Made by a program: the position numbers and the translations under genes. A stretch of 64,000 bases of DNA from the NCBI RefSeq assembly GCF_047663525.1, contig NC_092601.1, positions 15,275,501 through 15,339,500 on the forward strand. The letters run 5' to 3'. Below the pieces are notes generated by a model. It was not told the DNA's origin and searched no databases. It saw only the letters and a program-made list of their open reading frames with translations. The stretch comes from Anas platyrhynchos. Its lineage: Eukaryota; Chordata; Aves; Anseriformes; Anatidae. Positions 11,401-23,300 of the stretch are shown here, in pieces (the stretch's first letter is position 1; each line of letters begins with the position of its first letter).

Positions 11401-14400
11401 TTTTTCCCATTCCCCGGATGGCTCCGTGATTGTGTCCAGGTGCGGGGAGCCGGGGCCAAAGGCTGAGCGCTGGGACGCGGGGACAGATTTGGCATCGCTC
11501 AGCTTTAACAACACCGGCTGGGGAGGGCTGACTCCGGGCTGACCCCCCCACATGTGGAAAGGCAGCACCCTGTGGGGCTGCCTTTCGAGCCCACGCTGCA
11601 TCTGCAGCAGCAGAAAAAGGGGAGGTTTGGGGGGAGCTCAGGGCCCGGTCCCATCTGCGATGCATGGGTCCCTTCTCCTCCCACCGGTGCTGGTTTGAAG
11701 CAGCCCCAGCAGGAGCCAGTTCCTGGCACTCTGAGATCTACAGAAACCAGAGGTGGCCCTCGAGCTGGGTGGAAAGTTGGTTTGAGACTGAGGAAACCAA
11801 CGGTAGTTTCACTTTGTGTTGTGTTTTCTTTATTTTTCTAACACCGAGTGTGATCTATAGATGGGCGAGCACCTTGAGTTCAAGGGCATTTGTAGTCTGG
11901 GCTCTGTCGCTGTGTGGGGATGCCCCAGGGAAGCCGGCTCGGTGATGCCGACTGGAACGGTTTAAGGACACCTCCTGGGGCTTTGCCTGGCAGCGTTTTG
12001 CTCTCCAGCCTCCAGTATCCGCAGCACCCATGGGTGAGAGTGCAGAGCTGGGTTTTCACTCATGCACAGCTGGAAGGAGCTCGGGCCCCCTGTGGCTGCA
12101 CCATGGCCACCTCCTGTCCCAACATCAGCTGGGTCACTCCAACTCCTCCAGCGGGGACTCGGGGACTCTGCGCCCTCCCCGTGATGGCACGGCGCCGCTC
12201 GGCAATGAATCACAGCCCGGCGCCGACAGCATCCCTCTCCATACCACACCTGCCACGCTTTGGTTCGCCCTTCCCCTGGACAAGTTTTTCCCCCTCCCTT
12301 TGAGAGTGGCTCTTTTCAGCCAACCCTGAAAGGGCCCTGTTCCCCCGTGATGGATTGCACCTGATTTCAATATCAATGAGGGCATCGGGCTCTGCTCTGT
12401 GCTCGTAGAGCCCCCGGCAGCTTGTTTAGCCGAGGTTTGTTAACAGGGTCGCCCTCCTCCTGCCTTCCCTTTCTGCCTCCTCCTGCAGTGCTCCAGGGAG
12501 CCAAAGCCGTGGCTGATCCCATCCTCGGGAAGGGTTTCTCCTGCCAACAGGTCAGGCAGTATGGGTGGTGGGTGCACGACGCTCGGGTGCTGGACCGTGC
12601 GAGCAGGGCAGGATGGTGAGTGTGGGGCCTCCGCCGCCTGCCCGAGGAGGTGGCGTTGCCATGGTTCCTCCTTTCCCTCTGCTGATTTAAGAAAAAAAAG
12701 AAAGAGAAGAAAAAAAGATGATCCTTTCTTTTCCCCCAGCCTTTTATCTTCCTCTCTAAGGCTGTTGCTTTGAGTCCTGTGTCGAATGCGTCCATTGCTA
12801 AAGGAGCCAGAGGGTGCCATAAATCCAGGCGGCCCTGAGCGATGCCTCTTGCCCCCACCCCATCCAACGAGTGCCTTTGTTGTTCCCACTGCCTGTGATT
12901 TATGGCCCTTGAGCCGGGGCTGTTCCCAAGAGAGCTGTCCCCTTTGTCCCCAGGCCTCAGCAGAGGCACCGGGTACATGTGAGCTGTGCGGTGTCTCCGT
13001 GCCAGCCTCACCCGTACCTGTCCCAAAACCAGCAGCATTGCTGCGTGCCAGGCCCAGCCTGAGCAGACACCTGGTTCTCTGTGTCCCACAGGGATCAGAG
13101 TCACGATTGCAGCCCCTGGCTAAACAGCTTTTGAAAGCTATCCTGGGCTTTGGAGATCCGCAGCTAAATTCCCATCACGTGAGCCAAGAGGGTGCCAGCT
13201 TCCAGGCAAGGTGCAGCAGGCAGGCAGCCCGGCCAGGCTGCGAACATGCTTCAGAACCACCAAGCTGCAGCTCTCTGAGAGCAGCTGGTGGGTTTCTTTG
13301 GCAATAACCCCTCCTGCTATCCTAATATCTTACCTGAGACAACAGAGAGGGCAGAAACCCCATTTATTGATATCTCCTGCACAAGCCAAACCATCCCAGA
13401 AAAAAACACTCCTTAGAGCCAGGGGTTCCTGCTCAGAGCCCAGATGAGGGGATGGGGAAGTCCCATGGAAAAGGTGAAGAACAGGGCTGGGAGGCACGCA
13501 GCCAGCCCTACTGACCCTCAGGGCAGTGCCCTGGCTCTCTGCCCCACCGCACCCTGTGGGGCTCCCAAAAACGTGCCTCTGTGCCCGGAGATTGTGTGAG
13601 AGCAGGGAGTCAGAGACAGGGCTTTGTCCCCCCTCTCCTCTCCCCTCCGCTGGGTTTGGTTAAGCTTCGTGTCACGGATAAGAGGAAAAGGAAAACAGGG
13701 AGAGGGGAAGCGACGCAAACTGTAAAAACAGCAAAGGAATCCTCCAGCTCCCTGGGGAGCTCAGGAATGGGAATGAGGGTCTGCATTTTCCAATGGGAAG
13801 CACCCAGGGACAAATAAACCCTCCAGATGAGCCGGAGAGGTGAGTCCTTCCAGACGAGGTCAAGACACCCGGGGCTGCCAGATGGCTCTTCCTCTGCTGG
13901 CCCCCAAAGATGTCCTTCGGGGTCCGTGTGTCCCATGTCCTCGAGCAAGTATTTTGGTTTTCTGTGGTGGTTTTGGTGCTGCTCCCAGGTATGTGAGCAG
14001 TAACAGCAGTGCAGCCCCTCTGGGCTCCGTTGGCAGCAGAGCAGCACAACCATCCCACACCAGCTCTCGTCAGGACCCGGATGGTAAAATCTGACCCTGA
14101 CTGGGGCCGTCCTTTTATTTGGCAGCTGGCAGCTGCTCTCGCACGCAGCACAAAGCAGCAGAATGGCTGATGTGGTGCTTACAGCCCCGTGGTGACGCTG
14201 GGTGACAGCAGGCTGTGTGACCAGGGCACAGCTCAGCCTCCCACCGCGTCCCCTTGGGGTCCCCATGAAGTAGCCAGGGTGGCTGTCCCCAACCCAGCAC
14301 CCGAGCTGGGGTGTCCACTTCTCCCTGCCAGCAGCTGTGGGGCCATGGGGATGAGTCTTTGGTATCGTCCATCCCTGCTGCCTTTGTCTGACCAGGTCAA

Positions 14401-17400
14401 GCCTTGTCCCCTGAGCTTCTCATTTCGTATACAGACTTTAGAAGAAGGCAGGTCCCCAACACCCAGCAGATCCCCTGAAGGGTCCCATCCTTTTTGTCTT
14501 CCTCACTCAGGTGGCTCAAGTGAAGCCTCTTGGTGACCACGGTGTGTGACATGCACAAGGGATGAGGCACAGCCTGGAGGTCCCGATGCTTCTTATAGCC
14601 CTGTTGAGGCACTGCTTACAGGCAGTGAATTGAGGCGAAAGTCCAAGTAGAGAGAAAAGCCAGTAATTTGTAATCCCTGGGAGCACACGGCACTGTACAG
14701 CTGGCCCTGGTGATGCACTGAGGTCCTTTCAGGGAACAAATCCTGACACCTAGGTGCCCACACCGCAGTCCCATCCCCAGGAGGACACCCTGTGCTGTGC
14801 CACGAGAGATGCTCCTCGCCCTGCTGCCTCTCCCCAGGACAGAAGGTTTTTGCTGGCTTTTACTGAGATCCCTCTTTCAAAGCCGGAGCTGAGCACACAG
14901 CTGGGCAGGTGCCAGGCTCCTATTTCGGAGGCGAGCTCGGAGCCCCGTTCTCCGGCGGAGCCGCGGGGGCTGTTGGCAGCGAGGCGAGCAGCTGCGCAGC
15001 AAGGCGTTGCATCACGGAGGTGGATGTAGGTGCGGCCCCCGTGGCGGGCTGTTCGTGCCTTGGGGCTACTCTTTGCTGCGGTGTCTGACAGATGCTGGCA
15101 GGTAGGGGCTGGCCGGCAGGATCAGCGCCGTCTGAAACATGAACGCACACCAGAAAAAGGTGCTGCAGGGCAGGGACGGGCGCGCACGCTGGAGCCCTGA
15201 CAGCTGGATTTCCTGCGCCTGGGCCAGCTCCCTGCCACGGGTCTCCCCACAGTCCCCATGCAGCTCCCGGTGCCTGCAGATGAGGAGTTTGGGTAAATTT
15301 GGGTAAATTTTGCATGCAGCGAGGAGCCCGCCTCGCATAGGAGTGCAGATGCTCCCCGCACAAGCCCTGCCACCACCCACCAAGCCGTGGTGCACAAGGC
15401 AGAAGTATTTGGGATTGCACCAGTTCTGTCTCCATGGGCTTTCCAAGGGAAGCCCCAGAAAGAATTAGTAGGATTGTTCTCTCCCCTTTCTTCTCTGGAA
15501 ATTCCCAATGTATGAGTTTTCCACCCAGTCTGCGTGGCAAGGAATGCAGTTTTGGTAGCTCCTGCTCTCCCAGTCCGTCCCGTGTGGGAAACGTGGGCAT
15601 GGTTTGTGTGCCAATGATGCCGTGTTGCACCACGTGTCCTTCGAGGGCTTTTGGCAAGCTCTGGGACTAAAACCAAGAAGTGTTCCCGGGAGTGACACAC
15701 ACAGAGATGCCCATAGTATTAACCCGGGCAGCCTTGTGGCGTGCAGGGCATCGGAGTTGTGGTTAATTCAATCATGGTCCCCATAGAAACGAGGGAAGAA
15801 TTGGAGGAATTAGATATTTACTTTCATTTCTAGTGGCAGCCTTCATCCTGAGATTAAACGGGAGCCAGCCCCTCGCCCCGCACACACAGCAGCTCCAGGG
15901 CAGCTTCTGCAGCGGGCGAGGGAAGAAAAGGCCGCTTGTTTCTCGAGATGCCCTTTACTATTCAAGCTCCTTCTACATGTTTTTATTCAACTGCATCTTG
16001 CACCAGGCATCAAACAAGCCCAAGACTATTATGTGCTGAAAGCTTTCCCTGTGGAGCGAGCTGCTTGGATCCGCCTGGTGTTTTCCAGTCCATCTCCCCA
16101 GTGAGACATGCAGACAAGTTAAAACAGGCACATTTCAACAGGGCCCAGAAAGAGGATGGCGGAGGATTTGTCAGGCACACAAGGGCTGCCTCCCCTCGCT
16201 CCCTGTCCTTTGCAGTGGAAATGGGGAAGGTCAGTGCTTTCCCAGCTCCAGATGTTGGGATTTTCTCACCCAGCGTGGAGCCGGGACCTGGTGAGGTGGG
16301 GAAAGTCACCCCATGGTGGCAGGGAGGGGATGGGGAGCTGCCTGATGGGGCTCGGAGCAAGGGTGGGGACTTTGCTGCTGATGTGAACTGACGGGAGAGC
16401 AGGCGAGGGATGCTCTCATCCGGCAGCCCCACAATGTGCCTCACACCCGAACCCAGGTGTCCCTCGAGGCTTGGGGCGTGGGGTTGAGGTTTGGGCATTT
16501 CCTTCCCAGGTGGAAATTTTCCTTTACCCAGCACTGGGCACATTCTCTGGTGGCCCAGGGTGGTCCCCAAGGGGAGTTTACCCCATGCTGGAGCTGGGCT
16601 TTACACTTTTCTGGGCTCTCTGGGGCTGGGGAATCAGCTCCAAGAATGTGAATTGCCATCCTGGCAGCAGCGTTTGTTCACTACATGCATCCAAAAAAAG
16701 CAGTTTGCAGAAGAAAGAGGCTTAGGTGAAAGGCTGGTCAAAGTGTGGAGGCAAAAAAGAGAAGAGACAGTGCAGAAAAAGGGGGAAGAGGAAAGAGGAA
16801 CTCTGTGGGGCTAAGAGGCATGTTTTAAGAGGATCTTCACCTTTATCCAGACCAGCCCCTTAGTCCGTCATTGTGAAAACTTCTGCTTACAGAAGCTTGG
16901 CCCCAGAGCTGGTGAACAGGATTGAGTTCACAAAAAATGTGCCCTTTTGTGGGGAACCAACAATGTGCAAATTCAGGTCAAATGCAAATGCAGGGCTTCA
17001 GCCAAAATGAGTGAGGGAAATCATTTGGAAGATGTCGAAACATCTTGTTTCAACACTTTTCAAAACAAAACATTTATGGCTTCTTCATTTCAAAATAACT
17101 TTTCCTATTTGAACAGCGCTCTGTGTCAAAAGGAGAAGAGTTCAAAAGGTGCAAAAGACCCCAAAAGGGAACAGATCATTGTGGGCTTGGTGGGAGGGAT
17201 GTTTCAGGTTGAGCTGAGCCGACTCTTTTTGGTGTCTGATTGACATTTTTCCTCTCGATACTTTTTTTTTTTTTTTGGTGTGGAGTGAGTGGAGAAATCC
17301 CATCCCACAGAGTATCCCTATGGACTGAGGATGGAGTCTGCAATGCAACCACCACAAAATGCCCTTTTTCTGCTCAGAAGCTGCTTTTTGCCCCTTTCCA

Positions 17401-17439
17401 TGCCTGATTTTCAGAGCCATGGCTGTGGCACCCCGCTGC

Positions 17440-17880
17440 CCTGCCCATGCGGTGCCTCCCCGTAGAGAGGCCCCCGCGCACCCGGGTGCCGTCCTTTTTT
17501 TCCCTTTTTCGCCCTCTGCTTTTCCACTCCAGCAGGCGAAATGGGAGCAGGACAGCGGGTGAAAGCATCCCTTTGTGCGAGCTGAACGCGGGCCATGTGC
17601 CCTGCCAGCCCGCCCGCCCCACGCCGCGCACCCAGCCCCAGATTAGCGCGGCTATCAGGACACATTTAGATATGGACCATTTCCTCCGCCGTCGCCGGCG
17701 CAAGGGGGGACGGAGTGTGGGAAAGCTTTTTCCAGGGCGCGGGGCCCTTCTCTCGCCCGCGTTTTGCCCAATCCCAGGGCCGGGGATGGTGGCTAATCGG
17801 ATTCCCACCGCGCCGGGCGCGATGCGGCCACGGCGTGTGACCCTCCGGGGGTGCGGAGCCCTGTGGGAACCAGGGCGAGG
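17440..17880. promoter_or_regulatory. Orphan CpG island
   Basis: A roughly 440-bp stretch dense in CpG (about three dozen by eye) about 15 kb upstream of the LFNG start, with no associated coding exon. It contains an AT-richer core at about 17,640-17,690 (GCTATCAG, TTTAGATATGG), an inverted-CCAAT-like GCCCAAT and RBPJ-type TGTGGGAA at 17716-17723 and 17862-17869, with a third perfect site, CGTGGGAA, at 18711-18718. It may be the promoter of an unannotated non-coding transcript or a CpG-rich distal enhancer. No start site can be placed from sequence alone. Confidence 0.5.
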
Positions 17881-20226
17881 GAGGCTCTGCCAGAAAGGGG
17901 GAGATTTTTCAGGGTTCAATAGTCAAGGTCTTTTCCAGCAGGCCACTGTGCCTTGCAAGCTCGCATCCCACCTGTGATGTGGTTGCGGTGTTTGTGTGTG
18001 TGTGTGTGTCCCCAAGCTGGGGACAGCCCAGCCAAGCTGGTGGCATTAACCCTTGGTGGGCTGGGTCACTGGAAATGAGGTTAGAGGGATGGGAAAGGAG
18101 GGGAAAGGCAGATGCTGTGGTGGAGGCTGCATCACACGGTGATTGTGGGAGGTTTGGGTCCAGATGGGGTCCAACCTGCCACCCTGCTGCCCCATGGGCT
18201 TTACAGTACTGAGCAGCACATGGGCAGTGTGTCCCTGCTCCAGGTCCCCAGAACCGGGTGCTACATGGGGGCACCCTGCCGGATGGCACTGGTACCCCCT
18301 TTCTGCCACTGAACAGGGGCAATGGAGAGGCTATGTGGGTTCTTCACAATGAGGGGCACAGTGGGGAGGTCTGGGTCCCCGTTCCCCTAAAACCCTGTGG
18401 TTTGATGCAAGTTGTTGTGTGCTCTTCTCCCTCCTTAGCAGCCACAGCACCACTCCCCCAGTGATGGGGACCATCAGGGCTGGTGCTGGTGGATTCCAGG
18501 GCTGGGAAGAAAAGAAGCTGTGCCCCATGGTGGAGGTGAGGACACCCAAAAGCTGGGACTGGTGAGTGTAGAAGGACAGGATGTGTCTCTGGACGGTTAT
18601 TCCCTGCTGTGGAGGGGTTTTGCAGCCAACGGGCCATCCTGCTGCTGCGGGCTCACTCCATCATCAAGGCAAACCTTGGGAAAGGCCCCAGGACTGGTGC
18701 TGGGGCAGCCCGTGGGAATGGGCTGGAGCAGGAACCCCCGCGGGGCCATTTCCCAAAGGCAGCGTCAATCCTGCCACCTCCTCCTGCCACCCCTGCGGCG
18801 CCTCCGCACCCGCTCCCGTGCTGCCCGTGGCCCCCCGCCGGGCAGGGACTCCCCAGGCCCGCGGCCACGGCGCGGGGAAGGCAGGATGGCAAACTTCACA
18901 CCATGGTGTCAGGCCAGCTCCCAGCACGCCGCCACCTCCTCCTCCTCCTTCGGCTATAGCTGCGAACGCATCAGCGGCAGTAAAGAGGTTAATGGGAGCG
19001 GGAGGAGGGAGCGGGGGAGAGCGAAGCTGTTCCCATGAACTGGCTCCAAGGCTTTTACAGAAGCGGAGCATCTGGCCACGGGGCTCATTTGCCCCGGAGC
19101 AGATGGTCCTGTCCTCTGTCCCCGGCCTGGGCGGTGGGGCTGGGGCTGATGCTGAGCCCGAGGAGCCTTTTGTCACTCGGAGATTTCGCAGGAGGCAGCG
19201 CTGAGTCCCACGGGGAGGGGGAGAGAGAGAGGAGAGGTCCCTGGGATTTCTCAGGAGTTCTCAGCCTAAACAAGCTCCTGTAGGTGATTTTTTTAAAGCC
19301 TCCAGAGCTCAGGGCTGACCCCTTCACCCAGAGCCCCAGTGCTGGGCTCACAAGGTCCAAGCATGCCCTGCAGGCTGCTGTGGGGCTGCCTGTGTCCATA
19401 CCGGGGACATCCACCCCAAAACCAGCCGCCACACTCACCACGGGGCTGAGCAAGATGTTGTGTGGAGAGCACCCTTGCCAAGGATGCCACAAAAAAAGAT
19501 TTACGATGTGATGGTTCAGTGCTGTAAGCAGAGCTGAACTCAGCAGGCTCCTGGGTTTCCTAAGAGGATCCTCCTCGTGCTGTGCTGGAGGTTTCCCTGC
19601 CTGGGGCTGTTGGGCAAGGCTGGAGCATGATGCTGGAGCAGGACCTCAGCATCACACTCACCGTGGCATGAATTGTGCCTCTGGGTCGTTTTCTCTCCGT
19701 CGTACCAGGTGTGACATTTATCATTGGAGCCTGGAGCACTTTGCAATCAGCTGCCTTGTGCCCCTGCCCTGTCCCGAGTCCCCTGATAACAGGGGGCTGG
19801 AGGGAGCCAAGGTGCCTCTCTCTTCCCATGTCACCTCCAGCTGGGGCATGCCGGGCCCCACCTCCATCCGTGCTGGAGAATAGCCCCCTTGCTAACCCCT
19901 CTCTGCAGAGAGACTCGAGCTTCCTGATTTATCCATATCTGGGATTGCGATCTCCAGCAAAATAGCTCTGGGCCGTCTCCTGAGCAGCTGTGACATAATT
20001 ATTGTTACCAGAGATTCAGGCAAAACATCCCTGTGCTCTCCGAGCACTGCAGCACTTTCTCACCGCCGCTCTGAAGCAGCCCCTTCCTCTTCCAAATTTC
20101 TGCACCAAAGTGGAGGATGTGAGGTCCTTTTCTTGGATTGGTTTTGCCCTTCCTTAGGGGACTTAATACCATGACACCTCTTGCCAGACTCTTAAAGCAA
20201 TGACCCGTACTCATATTATATAGTTG
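17881..20226. other. Intergenic flank with short TG repeat
   Basis: Non-coding. Includes a pure (TG)8 at 17993-18008, the RBPJ consensus CGTGGGAA at 18711-18718, and a second CpG-rich patch about 18,770-19,060 with an AT-containing core. No gene recognised. Confidence 0.55.
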
Positions 20227-20300
20227 TTTTTATTATACCATGATTTTTATTTTACAGTGATTTTTATTTTACTGTGATTTTTATTTTACAGTGATTTTTA
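20227..20300. repeat. 17-bp minisatellite, four copies
   Basis: Four tandem 17-bp units, at 20227-20243, 20244-20260, 20261-20277 and 20278-20294, followed by a 6-bp partial unit. The consensus is TTTTTATTTTACAGTGA. The first copy is the most diverged (ATTATACCATGA end) and the third differs by two bases. It is an AT-rich island in GC-rich flank. Confidence 0.92.
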
Positions 20301-23300
20301 GAGATGCTGCATTGCTGGAGGGTCCTGAGCCTTCTCTGTGCAGGGGGGGAGGATTGGCTTTGCCAGCTCCTCAAGGATTTCTCCCAAGCATGTCCTGAAG
20401 ACCTGTCTGTGCCCATGGAGGTGGGAGAAATGGCTGAGCTCGCCTGGGCCTTCAGATGTGCCTCCATTATCCTCAACATCCCATGGAAACCATCTTCCCC
20501 CATTCCTTTGCCAGGAATAAAGAGAACCGATGACATCTGCAGCGTTACCAGCATGTTCCTCAGCCCTCCAGGTCTCCCAGCTTCCAGGACAGCTGTAAGT
20601 TATTCTCGGAGAGCCTACATCCTCCCATCCCTCTGGATTTTCCTACCTTGGCTCCACCGCGTCCCGAAGGGAGGACAACGCTCGTACGGATCTTCCTCTG
20701 GAAGCCTGTTTACCGGAGGACGGGAGCGGTTTTCCAGATGTTCTGGAGGGAAGTGGCTCCATCCAGGGACCTGCCCATCGCGCGCTGCCTGTCCCCGCTA
20801 GGACATCTTTTTCCTCGCGCGGAGGATGTGTGTGTGTGTTCGGCAGCCGGCCTGGCTCACAGAAGCCTGGACCCGCTCCCAGACACCTTGGCCTAGGCCA
20901 CGTCCGACGGGCCGCACGCTCGCACAAGCCGCGGGAGGCGGCCTCGGGGGGAGGCCGGCCTCGTGCCAGCCTCGCTGTCGTGCTCCCCAGCTGCGGCACA
21001 GACCTCTCTGCTCATCCAAAAACATCCCTCCCCAGATGGAGGCACGCCCAGAGGTCCTGGTCCCTTCCTGGAGAGCCATCCTGGATGGCACAGATGCCCC
21101 TGGTGTCCCCCACCTGCTTGCCCTGTTGTCCCCAAAATGCTCACGTGCACAATTCCTCCCAAACTCGGCGTGCTGGCCCACACCAACCCACCGAGGGCAC
21201 CCGGGCAGGGCGTTGCTCTTCCCAGAACCCATACCAAGGAGCCTTCTTGGTTGAGAGAACTGAGAATAATAAAAGGCAACGCAACGAGCCCGAGCGCGAT
21301 AGGAAGCGGGTAGCAGGGCGCTAAAGACGACGGGGGAAAGTCGATGGCAAGCAGCTGCAGCGCAGATGCTGAGCAGAAATGAAAGCCTCCTCTCCGAGGG
21401 CAGGCCGTGACGAAGCCGCAGAAGCAGCCTGGGATGAGTAAATGGGTTTATCGCGAAGGGAGGAGGTCGTTTGTCACCTTAGGCAAAACCAGCGTGTCAC
21501 AAATGGGAAACTGCAAATTCTCTGTGACAGTGTGCTGCAGCGGAGAGAAACCACAGATGATGCCAAGGAGAGGAGCCAGGACACCGAGGCATTCAGAGGA
21601 AGCCCTGGGCAGGAAGGGAAAGGTCTTGATCCAACTACATCCCGTGTTTAGGTTTAAGCAAGTAAACAGTCCCATTCACGCTCAAGTGCTTTAATGTTTT
21701 ATTGGGCCAGGATTTCAAAAGTGATGAAAAGTCTGCATGAATCCAGAGCGGAGACTTAGAAAAGAGAGGGGAGAGGAACCGATCAGTCAGCGCGAGAAGG
21801 CTGGAGATAAGGGATGCGTCGCAGGCTGCTTTCTATCAGCAAGGCTTCACCGGGGTTACGCAGCTCCTCAGCAGCGAGGAGCCACAAGTGGCTTCACACG
21901 GACTCAGCGCAGTTAGCATCTGCAGTAAATCAGGCGGTTTAATGGGATCGGGGCCGGGAAGGCTGCTGATTTCTTTGGGAAGGAGAGGCGCTGCAGGCTC
22001 CTTCGACTTGTCAGTGCTCTCGATGTCCTCCCAGCCGGGATGGGCAGGGGCATGCAGCAGCCAGGCCATGCCGATGCTGGAAGGGGCTGGATGTTCCCAA
22101 AAAGGACACTTGGCACACAAGCTGGGGCTGCAGCACAGCCTGAGGACCAATGTCCTTCGTGCGTACCGGGCAGGCAGGTGTCCCCCCAGCTTCGTGAGGG
22201 GTTGTGGGTGTTCTGTGCATGGCAGTGCCAAATGGCATGGGGGAGAAAACAAGACAGCCCTGTGCCTTCTCCTGCATTTCCCCATTTCTCACTGAGTTTT
22301 TAGGGTTCTTGCTGCTGTCAGAGCCAGGGGTGAGGGGATGCATCCTCCTCCCCACCCCCACTTGTAAATGGTGATCACCATCCGTCCCTCAATGTGTGTG
22401 TGTGTCTCACCCTCTCCATCTCCATGCTCATGCTCAGGGGATGCTTGCCAAGGGCGCAGGGCTTCCATCCGTACCTGCTCTTTCACGGACGTCTGAGTAC
22501 AGAAGAGCAAGCGCCGGTGAGCAGCTGTCGGCACCAGGTCCCTCCGGACCACGGGACGAGCCGCCCGGCGGGCCAGTCAGGAGCGCCGGTGCCTTTCGGC
22601 ATTGTCCTACAGCTCCCGGCCCAAGCCGTGCCGCGGGTTCCCACAGCTGCACGACAAAGGAGAGACAACAGGCTCCTCTGGGGACAAAACCTAATCTGAG
22701 AGATACCGGGCTGAGAAAGCTCTTCCTAAAAAAGCCACAGTCAAAAGCTCTCGGATGCCCTGCGTCCGCGGATACCCGATACGGCTGCCTGTGGTACGAT
22801 TACCTCCAGGCAGGCTTTGTCCGCTGCGGCTCCCCTGAATGTCACACTTGTTCCCAAATACCAGCGGGGAACAATGCGGGGGCAACACAAGGAAAAACCT
22901 CCTCTGTCCCTCCCGGCCTAAGAGTAAATATCAAATGCCGGTGCTGGAGGGGAGGGAGGGGAACGGCGAGCGAGGAGACAAAAAGGAAAAAGCCCGCGGT
23001 CGAGAAATGCCACGGGGAAACTGGGTCATGGCTATAGGGTGACAGGCAGAAAAGGGGCCCTGCTCTTGGATGTGTTTGGTGGCCTCCTGAGCAGCCCCTT
23101 CACGCACAGCTGCTGCAGCCTCTTCCCCATGGACTGAATGGTGTGAGCTGGATGCAATCTGGTTTTCCATCCTTATCTGCCCTCCCTGCTGGCGGTGAAG
23201 TCAAGTCCTCTTCAGCCCCCTCCTTCCTGGAGCCCACGCATGGTTTCTTCTTCTCACAGCGTGTCCGTTTGTCCCTTGAAGGGAGCGTGTGTCCAGCTGA

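Larger units (their letters stand above)
5481..17439. other. Intergenic flank, no gene seen
   Basis: About 12 kb of GC-rich non-coding DNA. Frames of up to about 250 codons occur but on overlapping strands, with repetitive or proline/arginine-rich composition typical of open GC-rich DNA, and none resembles a protein I know. AT-richer islands at about 7,540-7,690, 8,370-8,560 and 10,280-10,345 look like candidate regulatory elements. A single RBPJ-type TGTGGGAA lies at 15583-15590. No RNA gene or transposon recognised. Confidence 0.6.

Noticed and set aside
22396-23037. 213-codon frame in CpG-rich DNA
   Set aside because: No recognisable domain, no splice support, overlaps opposite-strand frames of similar quality.
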